From Phlebiopsis flavidoalba (taxonomy: Eukaryota > Basidiomycota > Agaricomycetes > Polyporales > Phanerochaetaceae): a DNA stretch of 64,000 nt. A program made the translations under genes and the position numbers. The stretch covers positions 62,001 through 126,000 of the forward strand of contig JAOCPU010000041.1 of the NCBI GenBank assembly GCA_035772785.1, in the 5' to 3' direction. How positions within the stretch are numbered: the stretch's first letter is position 1; each line of letters starts with the position of its first letter. The notes beneath the pieces were generated by a model, which saw only the letters and a program-made list of their open reading frames with translations, was not told the origin of the DNA and ran no database searches. Of this stretch, positions 1-12,651 are shown one piece after another.

Positions 1-1652
1 GTTCATCGGTGAGATAAAAAGCCTAGGAATCCTCCACACCCACTAGATTCCGGCCCAACGCTAATCTCATGACCTCTATACCCTAACCCAACAATGCCTG
101 AGGGAATACGATTATCTGTTTAAAGTGAGTGCTGGATTGAGTTGTGATCTGGGAGTTGAGCACAATTGCCAGTCACGCTTAGGTTAAATGGACGTCCACT
201 TACTTGTTCTTTAATAACAACTGTACAGTCTTTGCATTGCTTCTTCCTAGTCTGTTTGCAGTAGGATGCATTTTACGGATAGCTATTATGAGCACTATTG
301 GTGGGGACTTCAAGATCCGCCACAATCGAGCTATCGAAGGCAAAGGACGGCTGCAGACTCCAAATTGTGGAGTGTAGTTTGCTCACGCGTGACAATCCAG
401 ACGTCGTCAACACAACTTAGTGTAGTGGCGATACGGCAGGTCACAGAACGCTTCCGCACCATGGCTTTTTTTCTTTATGTTTTTTTTTTTTTTTTTTTTA
501 TTTTTTACCTGACAGATACTACCGTGTGACGCACATTGGCATCATACGTATAGGTCTTTACGATGGGACAGACGGGAACGGTGCGCTATCTACTCTCGGG
601 TCCTCACCCAATTACTCACACCGAACCTCTTGACAGTCAGAGGTCGTATGAGAAACTGTGAAAGGATTGGCTGCACCGAAAATTGAGGAGATACGACTAG
701 ACGCCAAGGTGTGCACACCAGGAGTGCTTCTTGTAAACACACCAAGGCTAGTATCTGTCGGAAAAAGAACGTTGTAGTCACGAGCATCATGAGCATTGGC
801 AGCACGTACAGTACGATCTGTGGCACTCGTCACCAATTAATTACTCTGTTACTCCCTCAATTACAGAATTTGCGTCGCAAACTTCAAATTCCATTCTTTG
901 GAGACGTCTGCAAAGACAGCAGAATGAAGGAGTGGAGGATGCGTTCGTTACAATGGCGAAGCAGATCAAAGAAAGGTACGCGTTGAAAGTAGAAGAAGTA
1001 TTGTGCAAGTGTTCCTGATGCTCATACACCTCTTAGCGTGGACACAAACCCGGAAAACCCGCGAATACGTCTAAAGCTGGCAATGTCTCCGTTGGCCGCT
1101 CCATAGAAGCTGAGAAGCCTTCCGACGGGTGTGCCTGCTGATGATCAATATGTAGAACTCACGAAGGACTGGAATGTACCTCTGCCTTAGGCACCATTTC
1201 ATGCATGGACTGTTGTGATGGATAGGATTTCTCCGCTATTTGTATCTATCTCTGTATGAACCTACACTGCCATACTAGCCAATCAACTTCCATTCCATAT
1301 ATACTGACATTGGCTATCATTAGACCGGTGGTCGTGGCCGTTGTTCTGCATTCGGACGACGTTTGTCTTTCGCGGTCCATTTATGGTATGTTGAATCATT
1401 TTTGATGCGCCGACTGCCCTTTCTTGGAACAATAAGGCGCAGGCTCCGGTGGAGGTTTAGCGAAAGACAATAACCTTCGTCGCCAAAAGCTCGCGGTCGC
1501 GAACCTTGACCTCTGCCGAGGACAAAAGGGAACATGGCGATTATGCGAAAAATGAATATCTACGGCCTTGCCCGCTCAGCAAGCCTGCTGGCCGTTTGCC
1601 ATCTCGCCTTCATCTTTCTTGGTTTCCTCTGGTGAGCTTTCAACACCCCGCC
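1..1652. other. Region without a confident gene
   Basis: No recognisable protein in either strand. The longest open stretches (266-529, 711-986 and 1506-1751 on +) lack family-like features. A pure T tract of 20 bases lies at 480-499. The segment around 860-960 reads a short basic peptide on + that could be the 3' end of a gene, but nothing supports it further. The last part probably holds the promoter of the gene starting at 1653. Confidence 0.4.
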
Positions 1653-4600
1653 ATGTTTTTGAGCCTCCTCCCTGTCTTTTCCTTCGTTCTCGCCGCGTCC
1701 GTCTTGTCGGTACGTCATGGGTGCTCTCCCCGTTTGAATCTGTCTAATTAACTTTGCTGTAGCCGCCCAACAAAAAACTGCTACTGTTGTATGGCGTTGC
1801 AGGCCAATGTATCCAACGGATATACGAACATAACGAGTGAGTCGCGTTTCATACGTCGAGAGACACGACAATTCGGTCTCTTCTGTCGTCAGTATGTACT
1901 GAACTCGACCTCTAGCTGGAGCGACACTTGTCTGACTTCAGGCACGTCAACAAGCCCCCTGCGCCTCCTTCCGGGGCAGTACACAAGGGATAGTTTCAAC
2001 CAACCCCCAGCTCCTCCATACCATCCTCACTACTTCCTCTGCCAGCCTACTCACTATCACCAGGCTTTGCGAACGGAAACTCTACATCACTATCACTACC
2101 CCTCAACCTTGCCACTACAGCCAGGAATTGCGTCATATCCGGGAGCAAATTACTCAGGTTCCCATCTACCTTCACCAATCTACCCACGAACAATGCTTCA
2201 AGAGATTCGACCTCCACGGCTGCTGGTTTCCTGTATTGATAATCATTGGCTCCCTCCATAGACGTTTTGGGTCACTGCCGTCTCATGTCGGGCATCGTCA
2301 GCTATCGACCGTCTCAATCCTCTGGGAACCCCTCAAATCGCCAAGATCTGATCCCCACGCCAGCTTCCCTCCGGATCATCTCTCAGCAGCATCGCGATCC
2401 TCGACATGCAATCCGCGGCATGCTCTCACACCCTGCTCTGGCGCAGGCATCTGCTCTGCTTCAGCCACATGTACATGCCCTACGAGATTCACCGGCTCTT
2501 CGTGACTGAGTCCTGCGCGACTGGGTTCTTTGGCCCGACTGGCCAAGCGTGTCCTGGCATGGATGTACATCGTGTGACGATGGTATCTCTGGGAGCGGCC
2601 GCTGGCCTCGTCGCGACAACGTGAGCAACCCCCACCGTCACCCCCTCTTGCAACATGCCTTAATGGTGTTTGTGGCTCGATACGGCCAATGCACGTGCAA
2701 CTTCGGCTGGTGGACGGCAGCTACTAACGGCACATCACGCATTGTGCAAAGTGGCGCGGACGGCTTTTTCTTAAGCTCAGACGTGGAACTGTCAAGGTAT
2801 GTCTAGTACCTGCACAAAAACTATTCAGTCTTGCTCTCATCATGTCGTCGCAGCTTGCCAACTTGGATGCACACAGTGCGCTGACAGGAACGGGCGACTG
2901 CAATCTCCTGCAAGACCGGATTTACGCAAGAACGCCAACGACCGTACCAAGTGTATGCGCCCAGCAATCGCGCTACGTCGTCCGGAAACCGTCTGCCCCA
3001 GACGGTAGCTTCAGCACAGCGCCGGACGCACCCCCCCCCACTCCGCATGCAACATCCTAAGACTCCCCTTGCTCATCACTTTGCAGCACCTGAACCAGCG
3101 GACCTAGCTCAAACGATTGCATTATTTGCGGCGCCGGCCAATTCTCGTTGAACCGGAAGTTGCGTCCCTTGCGGATGGACAATGGCGTCTGCCAGGGCTC
3201 CAACCATGATCGCGGACAACAACAAGCACGAGTGCTGGACAGCTGCCCAGCCAAGTGCACGTCTTGCAAGATCCCGAATTTTAACGATTCGCGTCGACCG
3301 TCAACCAGCTGCAGTGCACCCAGGATGTCTTCCCGGATTCGTTTCTATCCAATGGATCGTGTGTTGGCGAGCTGTCCTCAGGGCACGTTCCTTGATCCCA
3401 AGGACACAATTTGACATGTACCGGTATGCATTCACCACTTGTGTGTCAATGCAATTCACTGACTGTTTTTGACAGCCTGCGACTTCCTCTTGCAGCACCT
3501 GTGCAGGCTCTTCCACATTCTGCCTGACATGCGCAAACAACCAGTTGGCGTCAGGCGGGAAATGTGTATCGTCTTGCCCCTCGAACACGTTCAGCTCCTC
3601 TGGCGCGTGGTGTCACATGCCATCCCGATGTGCCTCCTGCTCGGGCGCCGCGTTTTAACCAGTGCTAGGGCTGTCCCTCCGACCGTCCGGTATTGACAAA
3701 ACGGGCGATGCCTACCTACCTGCAGCAAGAAAACCAATTCTTCGACAAGACCTCTTCATCATGCCAGTCCTGTGACTCGAGTTGCTCAAGTTGCTCTGGG
3801 GCCGGCCCCAGTAACTGCTTAGCATGCTCGAGCTCTAGTCAAGTCTTGCGCAGCGGCAGCTGTGTCTCGGCGACGTGTAGCGGCTCTTCCTCAGTCGTCG
3901 CGGGTCTCGGTGTATGCCTGTCAGACCTAGTCGAAGTTCCTCCGCCCTCAAGCACGAAGTCTACAACCGCTACCCACCATCAGTGGGATTGACACTCCCG
4001 TCCCGTCGTCACCGTCAAACTCCTCTTCCAAGACAAGCTGCCCGGCCGCTTGAGTGGTGGGAAAATCCTCCTCATGGCACTCGGCTGAGCGCCTTCATCT
4101 TCGTCCTCTTCCTGATGTGCTGGCGGCGCCACGCCCGCCGCCGCCGCGCGAAGGCGAACCGCACTCTTCGCGACCGCCAAACGCATCCACCCGCGCGCAG
4201 GCTGGCGCGGCCGCCTCATCCGCTTCGGCGAACGGCTCTTCGGGCACCCGCGCCGCGCACCGCTGCAGGAGCCGCTGCGCATGGAAGAAGATCGAGGTCG
4301 CGTCGGACGCACCGCGCGAGCCGCGACACTATGGAGCAAGCTCATCGAACACGCGATAAGCTACGCGCAGTCGCGCCGCGAGCCCTCCCTCGCCGCTGCC
4401 CTCCCTCCGGTCCTACAACCGCGACCACGCACAAACGACTACGCGCACGATCCAGCACGCTTCTCGATGTCGAGCGAACTCGCTCTACTCGCGCGCGACT
4501 GGCCTACCACCATCGCGGGCAGGCCCGCCGCCCCGCGGGCGCCCGTGCGCCAACGTCAACCCGCGCGATCGTATCCTGCCCTCACGCTTCTCCGCCTCGA

Positions 4601-4715
4601 CGGCGGGAGCGGCCACCCGACCCCACGCGTCCGTTGTGGTAGACGACGCGCGGGCCACCGACGCCGGCGCAAGCGGAATATTGCACGCCTGGTGTCGCTA
4701 AGCGGTCAGCCTTGA
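1653..4715 (+). CDS. Secreted Cys-rich, growth-factor-receptor-like single-pass membrane protein
   Basis: The first exon encodes a signal peptide (MFLSLLPVFSFVLAASVLS) and ends at a GT donor near 1710. Later exons (about 2400-3900) are rich in CxxC and CxxxC spacings like EGF/furin-type repeats; the clearest, near 3755-3830, reads CQSCDSSCSSCSGAGPSNC. A Ser/Pro stretch follows, then a single membrane helix (about 4085-4125, AFIFVLFLMCW) directly followed by an Arg-rich stop-transfer and a basic cytoplasmic tail to 4715. I infer a cell-surface or endomembrane protein. Similar architectures occur in many Agaricomycetes without known function. The frame changes several times, including just before the helix, which I attribute to indels. 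Exon limits are not resolved. Confidence 0.6.
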
Positions 4716-5557
4716 GATCTTCCGCGCGCGTCGTGCGTACTGGATACAGCCTATGGATAACGGGCAGACTCGGCGCGCAATAACCCTTTCTGTCAACCGG
4801 GTGTAGGATGGGGATTTTTTCTGTGGAATGTACAATGAACTTTATAGACTGAACCTGGACTGAACTTTGTTTGACATGGTACTCACCATTAATCGCCCTC
4901 GAATCGTTTTGCATCGAACTACGCTCGTTGCTGTGACATACCCCTATTCATGTAGCCATTACATACATACTTACAACATGTACAATTGTATACCTTTAAT
5001 GTGACCCAGTTTATCATGATTCGAACCACGCTGGAAGTGAGAGACAATTCTATCCTGGTGTATTTGTTGTACAGACTATGATGATACATGTAGGCTATGA
5101 ATATGCATATGTAATGTCCGATCCGGGCAGGTGATACATCCAGTTGAGGTCCGAGGGTCCAATGGGTAAGCGAGAGCAAGAGTCTAGAGAGGATGTGTCA
5201 GAAAACGATTCAAGACGTGTTGGATAGTGAAGGAATCAGAGAAGGAACAATTGGCAATATATTTGTTTATCTCCACGTGATTGTCAGAACATGGTCTGAA
5301 TGGTTTCTCATCCCCTATATATATGTGCGAAGGAACATGACTCACCATGTAAGTATGTGAAGTTGATAGGCGAGGGTCGTAGAATGGAAGTTCTGTAACG
5401 CGAGAGGTTAAAATGCGATTCAAGCGTACGAACGTATGATTCAGATGATAAAAAAAAGGCAATATAGTTTCCGTTCACACCCCCGAAGGGGTCGGTACAG
5501 GTCTGAGAAATTTATCATCACTACAAACACCACCCGATGAAGACACTCACCATGAAG
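4716..5557. other. Intergenic region between convergent genes
   Basis: AT-richer sequence between the convergent ends of the Cys-rich membrane protein and calcipressin. It should contain both 3' UTRs. I see no gene, tRNA or repeat; the minus-strand open stretches at 4919-5179 and 5184-5462 have no family features. Confidence 0.4.
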
Positions 5558-6344
5558 TTACGCGCCCACGCATAACGGCGGCATAGCGGTGGGTACAGGT
5601 CTAAACTGAGACCGTGTTTGACCATAGACCCACTCGGACTCGTCAAGTTCAGGCTCGACGATCTGAGGGCCTTCGTCGCAGTCCTCGACGTAGATACCGA
5701 TGCCAGGACCATCCTCGGCTTCGGGTTCAAGTAGCACCTCTACACCGTGGTGAACCTCGCGCTCAAGTTGCAGCCGCTTCAGCGCATGCATAAGGTCGTC
5801 CGCCAGGGGAGTGCTGTTGGGCGGCTCCTCGCGGATCTGTTCCCAGCCCACGCGGTTGGGGACCCGGTGGCGAGATGAGGAAGTTCTTCTCGAGCTGCGG
5901 TGGACGGAGGAGGTTAGAGCTCGACAGCTGATCGAGAGGGGTGTGATCAGCCCTGTAGACGCGGAGGAGCGTTGGCGGGCTGAGGGGGATCGTCAGTATG
6001 CGTCATCGAAGCTGCAGAGGGGATTTGCGTTACCTGAAGTCAGTAGCATCGATGAAGAGACTGTCACAGCTCTCTTTGGCGAGTTCAGCAGCCTCTTCAT
6101 CGTAGTAGACGATGATGGTCCTCGCAAAGGCCTTGAGCGGCGCCCAAGTGTGTATCTCGCCGTAGGACTCAAAGTGTGATCGGAGAGCCTCGAGTACGAC
6201 CGCTTCAAAGAAGGGCGCTGGCATGGACGCGAGCACGAGCGTGTTCGTGCGCGTAGATTCGGGCTCAGACAGCGGTGCTGACTTGAGCTCTAGAGACGAA
6301 GAAGAAAGGGAGTTGCGCGAGGAGCTGCATCCTTGGATAGCCAT
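5558..6344 (-). CDS. RCN1: Calcipressin (RCAN family), calcineurin regulator
   Basis: Calcipressins bind the phosphatase calcineurin and modulate Ca2+ signalling in the cytoplasm. The start is ATG at 6344 (MAIQGCSSSRNSL). The N-terminal half is an RRM-like fold with LVLASMPAPFFEAVVLEAL followed by a YGEIHTWAPLKAF strand. The diagnostic calcineurin-docking motif FLISPPGSP sits near 5885-5915 in a middle exon. It is followed by GWEQIREEPPNSTPLADDL and an acidic C-terminus ending in RPVPTAMPPL and a stop at 5558. At least one intron (about 5950-6040) separates the RRM part from the rest. One frame change lies between the LISPPGSP motif and GWEQIREE (near 5850). Size and domain order fit the family. 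Confidence 0.88.
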
Positions 6345-7000
6345 ATCGTGAGTGGTAGTGGTGTGTGGTTGTCGAGAGCAGACTCTCAAAAAACGCGCAA
6401 TTTTAAAGTGAGAGACAGGCGCCCTATCACACGGCAAAAGCCGTATAGGCGCTGGAGCTGTGAGAGGCTGAGCATGAGAGTACACCGCAGGTCTCAGCCT
6501 GGCTCAGCCAGAGGCAGTATCCAAGGAGTAATCAGAAACGGGTGGTGAATTCAAGCGTGGGTGTAATACATCGATGACGCAACTGTACAAAAACATGCTA
6601 CAGATCGGAGTTAGGGCTCAGGTGACAGAATACGCTGAACTTGTGTGGTAAGTTACGAAATGGGGAGTAAGAGTGAAGCCTATTCTATACCGTACCGTGA
6701 ATACACACCAGCATAGCGACTAGCGGGGTACATTTCATTCGTTGATACGCATGTGTCTTTAGGAACGTTCACGCAGGCGTTCCTCGACTGCGGTTTGTTT
6801 CTTTCTTCAGAGCGTCCACATCTCCTCTTTGGTAGCGTCATATGAGATCGTTGTTTGATTAAAAAACCGGTGTTTCAATAATTAGCGACAAATTCATCAT
6901 AGAGATAACAGCAGTCGCTCGTACGGATTGTTCCGGCGATTTCTGGAATTGCTTATACAACACTTCCTGTATTCAAATATGAATGTTAGCCAAGCACCTG
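6345..7000. other. Intergenic region upstream of calcipressin
   Basis: Contains the calcipressin promoter and 5' UTR on the left and the 3' flank of the CCDC124-like gene on the right. No gene or repeat recognised. Confidence 0.4.
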
Positions 7001-7813
7001 CTACATCGGCATGGAGACATGCCTGGTATGGTTTAGTCGCATGGCCTGGTCGCTGGAGGTAGTGGGGGGGGACGTAGTGAGTGACAAGCCGTTACGCGGT
7101 GCCTGAGCTGCGACCCCCACCTCGATCTTGAGATTAGGCAGCTCTCGCTCCCTATAGGCCTCGAATGCAGCCTTGAAACGTCTCTGCAGGCACTCGTGAG
7201 CTGACACGCGGCGCTGCTGCTTACGGAATCGGACGCACCTCTGGATTGCTGCTCGATGCCTGCAGCGCCGCTGTCCTATACTCGCCTTGTCCATCTTGGC
7301 AGTGACGACGTCCAAAAGGTCCAGTGCACTGTCGAGGCCAGTGGCAGAGAACGTTTCTGAGGGCTCCTCTATACACGGCCACTGTCCACAGCCACCAGAG
7401 CCAAGGCCTCCGCCCGCAGCGATCGCCCCAGGACTCTGCGGGCTTAGGAGTAGCCTTGGGAGTAGCCTTTGCAGCAGCTTTCTTTGCGCCAGCTTTCGGT
7501 GCAGCCTTAGCTTTCGCCGGGGCAGAGGACTCTTCTTCTGCAAGCAGCCGTGTGCGTTCTCTGCTTTGCGAGCGAGCTCCGCCTTGCGCTTCTCCTCCTT
7601 GTCGTCCTGCTTCTTGTTCCCCTTGGAACCATCCTGCCACTTCTCAGCCTCCTTGCGCTCCTAAGGCCGTTAAAATCGTTAGGTGATCTCCCTTGCACTA
7701 GCAAAACGAGACATACTTTGTCTACGGCAGTCAGCTTCCTGCTTCTTGGCCTCATTCTCCGCCTTCTTTGCACGGCCAGACTCTTTCTTTGCGTTTCCAC
7801 CCTTGGGAGCCAT
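7001..7813 (-). CDS. CCDC124/Oxs1-like coiled-coil protein
   Basis: The start is ATG at 7813 (MAPKGGNAKKESGRAKKAEN). The N-terminal half is a Lys/Ala/Glu-rich coiled coil that changes frame at an intron near 7665-7730, followed by an Ala/Lys/Pro stretch (repeated KATPK). Then comes a conserved part with ATGLDSALDLLDVV and, near the C-terminus, PERRFKAAFEAYRERELP. That last block is the hallmark of the CCDC124/Lso2/Oxs1 family, whose members bind ribosomes and protect idle or recovering 80S particles. The expected family C-terminus after it is not clear here, so the last exon may be mis-framed; the stop at 7001 is the first in that frame. Confidence 0.75.
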
Positions 7814-8463
7814 CCACGAGTTATTCGAGGTGAGCTAGAAGTACGGAAGAGGTATTCCTGTTTTATACACGGGATGGAGACAAATGAGGTTTGAGAGAAG
7901 ATGCGAGTGGCAAGCTTGTTGCGTCGCGGCTTGGACGTCATTTTATCTTATCTAATCACAACGTTTTTGAGTCGATAAACTTCAATCTAATCTAATCTTG
8001 CAACGTCACCATGTCCGAGGTTTCCGTTCGCTTGATTGCAGCCTGCACCCTGACCTCGGGGCTGACTTTCGGAAAATTCAATGAAAAATCCAACCTTGCA
8101 CCATAAGCCCAAAAGTTTACGTTGCGACCGTACAGAGTTTTATCATCGCCAGGCCGTATGCGACTGTGCTCATGCTGAGGTGAGAAGGTTGGTTGCTGTG
8201 CAACACATAACCCACAACCCTTGGCCGGAGTTGCTGCTCAATCGTCCGGATATCTCCCAGACGCCGAGTTTACGCCACGAGGAGGCAACGAGGCAGGGAC
8301 GAGCAGTCGCTGATATCCATCGAAAGCTGTGAGATGCAAGTTTAGCTTTTTGTACTTGTTGTGACTTTGAACCCGTCCCCCACTCCGCGTCCCACATCTG
8401 CGAGTCCCCAGGAACGCCTCTACATACCCCCGTTAATCGTATACGACCCGATATCTATACAAC
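7814..8463. other. Intergenic region, possible short upstream ORF
   Basis: Upstream of the CCDC124-like gene. A 31-codon ORF on + starts with ATG at 8010 (MSEVSVRLIAACTL) in the divergent direction. It could be a short first exon of the next gene or chance. Nothing else recognised. Confidence 0.3.
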
Positions 8464-9231
8464 ATGACAGACACTATTGGAAAGTGGTCTCCAGGTTTCT
8501 GCATGTAAGCGTCGGTCTATTTGGTTTATGACGACATAGGAAGACTCACTTCTTACTTCCAGACGGACCAGTCTTGTCCCAGAACCGACCTATACCTTCT
8601 GAACACCGAGCTTGAGCTCAATCCGATATTGAGTAACAGCAACGCTGGCTTCCAGCTACTCTTCAACTTGAACACAGGTAGTACTCGCTCATCTCGGGAG
8701 GTATAACGCGCCTCACGCGCTCTCTAGGTCAAACTACTGGCTTCAATGCTGAAGCTCGCGACAGAGACCCTCCCGTTCACAGGTTCGAGGGTGAAAGATA
8801 TTTCACAAGAGCACGAGCCCGCCACACTCCCACGCGTCTCAGAAAATCATCGTGATGCACCGAGTACACGCCCTGGTGCGACGATCGTGAAGATCCCGGG
8901 CCCCCGCCGGCGTGACCCATGAACGATATCTGCACGACAATCTGGAAAAAAGAGTGCGTCCCCCCTTGTTTTGCACCACGCCATCCCGCTTACCCCCGAA
9001 TTCGAAGCGCAGTTACACGGAGAACACTTGTGTCACAGACAAAGAATTCGAGACACTGTCCCACAATACCCGCCACGTCATCCAAGATCAGTGCGGCGGC
9101 CTTCCCCCCTCCATGCTGACTCGCCAGCGCAAGTAATCCGGCACACGCATAGCAGCCCCACAGCCCTGGCTCCCATGTACCAGTACTTCAGTCCTGCGCA
9201 ACATTGCCCCTCACCGACGCGGTTCAGTTAG
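8464..9231 (+). CDS. Hypothetical multi-exon protein
   Basis: A plausible gene with good splice signals. ATG at 8464 (MTDTIGKWSPGFC) runs into a GTAAGC donor near 8508 and an acceptor TTCCAG near 8562. A second exon encodes LNTELELNPILSNSNAGFQ. A second intron (GTAGTA to CTCTAG, about 8678-8727) leads to a long open exon (LKLATETLPFTGSRVKDISQ). After about 8915 the frame becomes uncertain. I do not recognise the family. The codon pattern and splice sites suggest coding, but the 3' limit is a guess. Confidence 0.35.
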
Positions 9232-10390
9232 CGAGTCCAACCCGGTACGTGGTCTATACCGTGTCTAATGACTAGCTCTTTTTCTTGTGTCGCATGTTAA
9301 TTGAACTGCATAGTCGGATTTGGACTGCTTGTGTCTGCCATTTGGACAAGGTATTCTTCCGGACAAGAGAAGCTCGTCCGCAAGGACACATGCCTACACA
9401 AAGGCTAGACTGGGCTTCTCCGCACCAAACATTTTTGTCATGGTTCTGAAACTCATGAGGGAAGTCCGGAGGGCATGTGTATTTTACTAGATTATTTCTT
9501 GTAGCGTAGTTGATTTAGCTGTCCCTCGCTTTGAGTATCCGCATCACGGATGTAGTTTTCTTTCTCGATTTATCACGGTGTATCTTTAGATTCTTCGTGA
9601 AAAGCTCCCTTTGCTGCTCAATGAACTGCTATTGAGCACTCAATAACTCGATCACATCAACTTGCTTACTGATATAGTTGTCAGCTGAGAGTAAGCACGA
9701 TTGTAACAATTTTTGTGATCCACCTATCGGAACAACTTGAAAGACAAAGTTGAACGGTTCACCAGCCAGCACGCTGTTCCTCTAGTTGTTCCTCCCTGCC
9801 AGCGACCGCAAATCCGCCGTAAAAAAAAATCATTATTTTTCGCTTTCCCCCTTGCCCAGTGCCCGTAACCCTGGTGCCTATTGTGAGTGGATTTCCATGT
9901 CATGGGCACTTCTGCGATGCAGATGGCATTGCGGATCAACGCATGGGAGAACAAGGCTGTTCTGCCCTCGAGGCCTGATGAGCCTGATTATGCAGCGATT
10001 ATGCGTGCGGAGGGTATTTGATTGCACACGGTCAAAGTTTGTCTTCGGTTCACCACCTTACTCCTCTCAAAATCTCTGCGCGGTGCCTGAGACGGTGCCC
10101 CAGCTCGAGTCACTCTACGAGAACAGCACCCTGGGGCTCGCGTTCACAAAGCATTAACCTGAGATACCTAAAAGCCAACGCCCTTTCCTTTGCCACAGGC
10201 TGTACAGCGAGCATTGTGTGACGGACGTCCAGCACAACAGGTTCGTCTCATTGCAGTGCAGTGTGGCCTAGTACCGGCCATCGGGTTCGCTTACATTCCC
10301 TCAGAGTTACTGAAAGAGTTTTCGATACTTGGCCGGTAGGACAGGAGTCATAAGGCGTTTGCTAGGTGACAGGAACTCTCTGAAATAGGT
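9232..10390. other. Region without a confident gene
   Basis: No family-like protein. The part from about 9940 to 10230 has an open plus-strand stretch (PDEPDYAAIMRAEG) and could hold 5' exons of the DUF6699 gene, because the ATG used for that gene overlaps a sequence that looks like a GTATGT splice donor. Confidence 0.35.
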
Positions 10391-12192
10391 ATGTCTCGTG
10401 CTGGTCCGAAGTTGTCGCCAATAACGTTATGGAGAATCGCAGCAGGGCAACCAAAACACCCGCCAGTGGGCAGTACAAACCACGCGCTCAGCCACATAAA
10501 GACCTTGCGCGATGCACTTTGCTCCTCTTTATTCCTGAACCGCCTACCCCCGAGGGTAGGTCTCCCGTCCAGCCTCCCGTCGTTCCAACCTTTTCGCCCG
10601 AGAGCACTCCCGCGATGCCCGGCTGGGTGCGATCACAAGCAAGCAGGACCAAACTACGCGGACCGCGTTACACCCCCCCCATGGGTCAGGGGACGCCGTA
10701 CCTGAAGTCCCAGGGATGCCACCAGGGATGCCACCGGGGTCGTACTTCATGCCCTCGGTTTGCTCTCCCAGTGCCAGATGCCGCAGGGCACACCGATGAC
10801 ACAAGCTTCGCCCCGACGGCTTCTCGACTGACTGGACGGGCTTGTCCGCAAGTCGTCAACCCCGGGTCCTCGCCCCCAGGGGCACGCCATGGCACGCCGC
10901 AGGCGCCTTCGGTGCGCTTTCCCCCGGGAGCAGTGCCGCCTCAATTTGCCCCGCAAGCCGCAGCCCCCCCCCCCAGCCGATGCCGCAGTGCACAGGCGTT
11001 CCCAGTACCTAGCAGGCGTATGCGATGCCTCCAGCGGGGTACGCGTGGACGCCCGCGATGTCTATGGCAGGCATGGCTACCCCGTTCGCCCCTGCTGGTG
11101 CGTTTCCCCTGGAGCGGCAGGAGGCTGGCCCCAAGGCGCAACACCTTTTGTGCCCGCCGGCGCGTTTGGGTGCTCCTCCTGGTGCTGGGGCAGCTGCCCG
11201 CGGCGGCCCCCCCCCCCCCCCCCCGCCGCCGCTCCAGCTGCACATCAATCTGCGGCACACTCACGACCGCGCGCGAACAGCTGACGGGCTGGACAGGTTT
11301 TTGATAAGTGGGACGAGGAGCCATGTTGTATGTTGTTGAGATCTCGCGTCAAGCAGGATATGGCTGATTTAGGGCGATTAGATGGCCCTGTGCTGGACGC
11401 TTTCCAAGTGGGAGTCGTCAAGGCTAAGCTCGAGCTTTAACGCCGCTGCTCGCAACCACCGCCCGACAGACCCGGGGACCAGCCATACCTCAAATGGAAC
11501 ATGCTCTTAAAAGTTCCAATGCCAGGACAGGCTCACATGCCAAAACGGTCCAGCGACCCAGGGCACCGCTCCTGGGCCGCCGGCCGCCAATCGCCCGCCA
11601 CCTGGCCGCGCGTGAAGTCGCTGCGCATGCTCTGCCGACACGTGCCGTGGGAGAATCGTGATCACCGCGAGCGACGGAGGAGCTGGGGTGACGTGTGGGG
11701 ACGTGGTCGAGGGCATACACACGTACATGTACGGGCGCGTGTCGAACCAACAGCTCGAGAACGCGACGCCCGATGAGCACAAGCTGGCTGGTCGGCCAGT
11801 CGTACTGGCACAACCGCTCCACCGCGCACGACGGCCCCGTCCCTGGCGGCCGCCTCTACAACACCCTGCTGCGCTGCGACTGGCTCGCCCTCCACACCAT
11901 GGTTTCGGCGGCCATCGTCCAGGCTGACACTGGCGCCTCCTCGAGGACCTCGCCTGTGTTATACGCTGCTCTCCCAACTGGCACCGCTCTCCCCGACGAC
12001 GTTCGAGCTCAAGTGTCTCCAGCGCTAACCGATGACTGTAAGCGGAGATACGCGAGCATGAGGCGAGGGAGACTGCAGGCACGGGAAGAGGCTCGTGCGG
12101 CGTCACCGCAGCGGAAGATCTCGTGGCACCTCCAGAGCGACCTCAAGGGCAAACCTTCGAGGGGCCGCGTCGAGGAGCCCGATCTTCTATGA
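10391..12192 (+). CDS. Pro/Gly-rich protein with C-terminal DUF6699 domain
   Basis: The N-terminal two thirds is low complexity, rich in Pro, Gly, Met and Ala, with blocks such as MPPGMPPGSYFMPS and YAMPPAGYAWTPAMSMAGM and a polyproline run coded by 18 consecutive C at 11207-11224. The C-terminal part matches the basidiomycete DUF6699 domain: YLKWNML, then ATWPRVKSLRMLCRHVPWE, GVTCGDVVEGIHTYM and RCDWLALHTM, in that order (about 11490-11910). The tail is Arg/Lys-rich and stops at 12192. Function of DUF6699 is unknown; the architecture suggests a disordered scaffold with a small folded domain. Several frame changes occur, some near homopolymers. The start at 10391 is uncertain, since a donor-like sequence overlaps it. 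Confidence 0.65.
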
Positions 12193-12552
12193 ATACCACC
12201 ACCTCAGATTCGGATGAGGACAGTTGAGCTCATTCTCATGGTTCATGCATACTGTTTCTTCAGGTTTATACCTTGACCACATAAATACCAGGATTTTTTC
12301 CCTTTCTGCCCACATTGAGTTATCCGCTATATAGTCTCTTTCCTTCCATCCCGACTGCCATGTAGCTTACTCACCTTTTGTACTTTGCTTGTAGACATTT
12401 GCTTGCTGTACCCTTGTTGTCCGCTGTAATACGAGTTTGTGCATGATAGGTATCCCAAAGAAAGTATGCAATACGGGTGCCGTGCTGGTGACTGTTTACC
12501 TGTGTACGTTGAGTTGAACGTACATGTCTACTCTATGGAGCACACCTGTCAA
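12193..12552. other. 3' flank of DUF6699 gene, upstream of tRNA-Arg
   Basis: T-rich and CTTT-rich sequence; no gene seen. It should contain the polyadenylation region of the preceding gene. Confidence 0.4.
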
Positions 12553-12651
12553 GCCGGCGTGGCTCAATGGCTAGGGCGTCGCTTTCCTATGCTACGGATC
12601 AAAACCGTGCGAATAGGCGAAAGATTGTGGGTTCGAGTCCCATCGTCGGTA
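12553..12651 (+). tRNA. tRNA-Arg(CCT) with intron
   Basis: A full cloverleaf can be drawn. The acceptor stem GCCGGCG pairs with CGTCGGT (two G-U pairs), the D stem is GCTC/GGGC, the anticodon stem TCGCT pairs with GGCGA around loop TTCCTA-A, and the T arm is GTGGG-TTCGAGT-CCCAT. The anticodon is CCT. An intron of about 25 bases lies one base 3' of the anticodon, the canonical nuclear position. A pol III T tract of seven follows at 12665-12671. Confidence 0.88.

Noticed and set aside
480..499. Poly-T tract as a retroposon poly(A) tail (minus strand)
   Set aside because: No adjacent element body or target duplication recognised; a simple homopolymer is enough.
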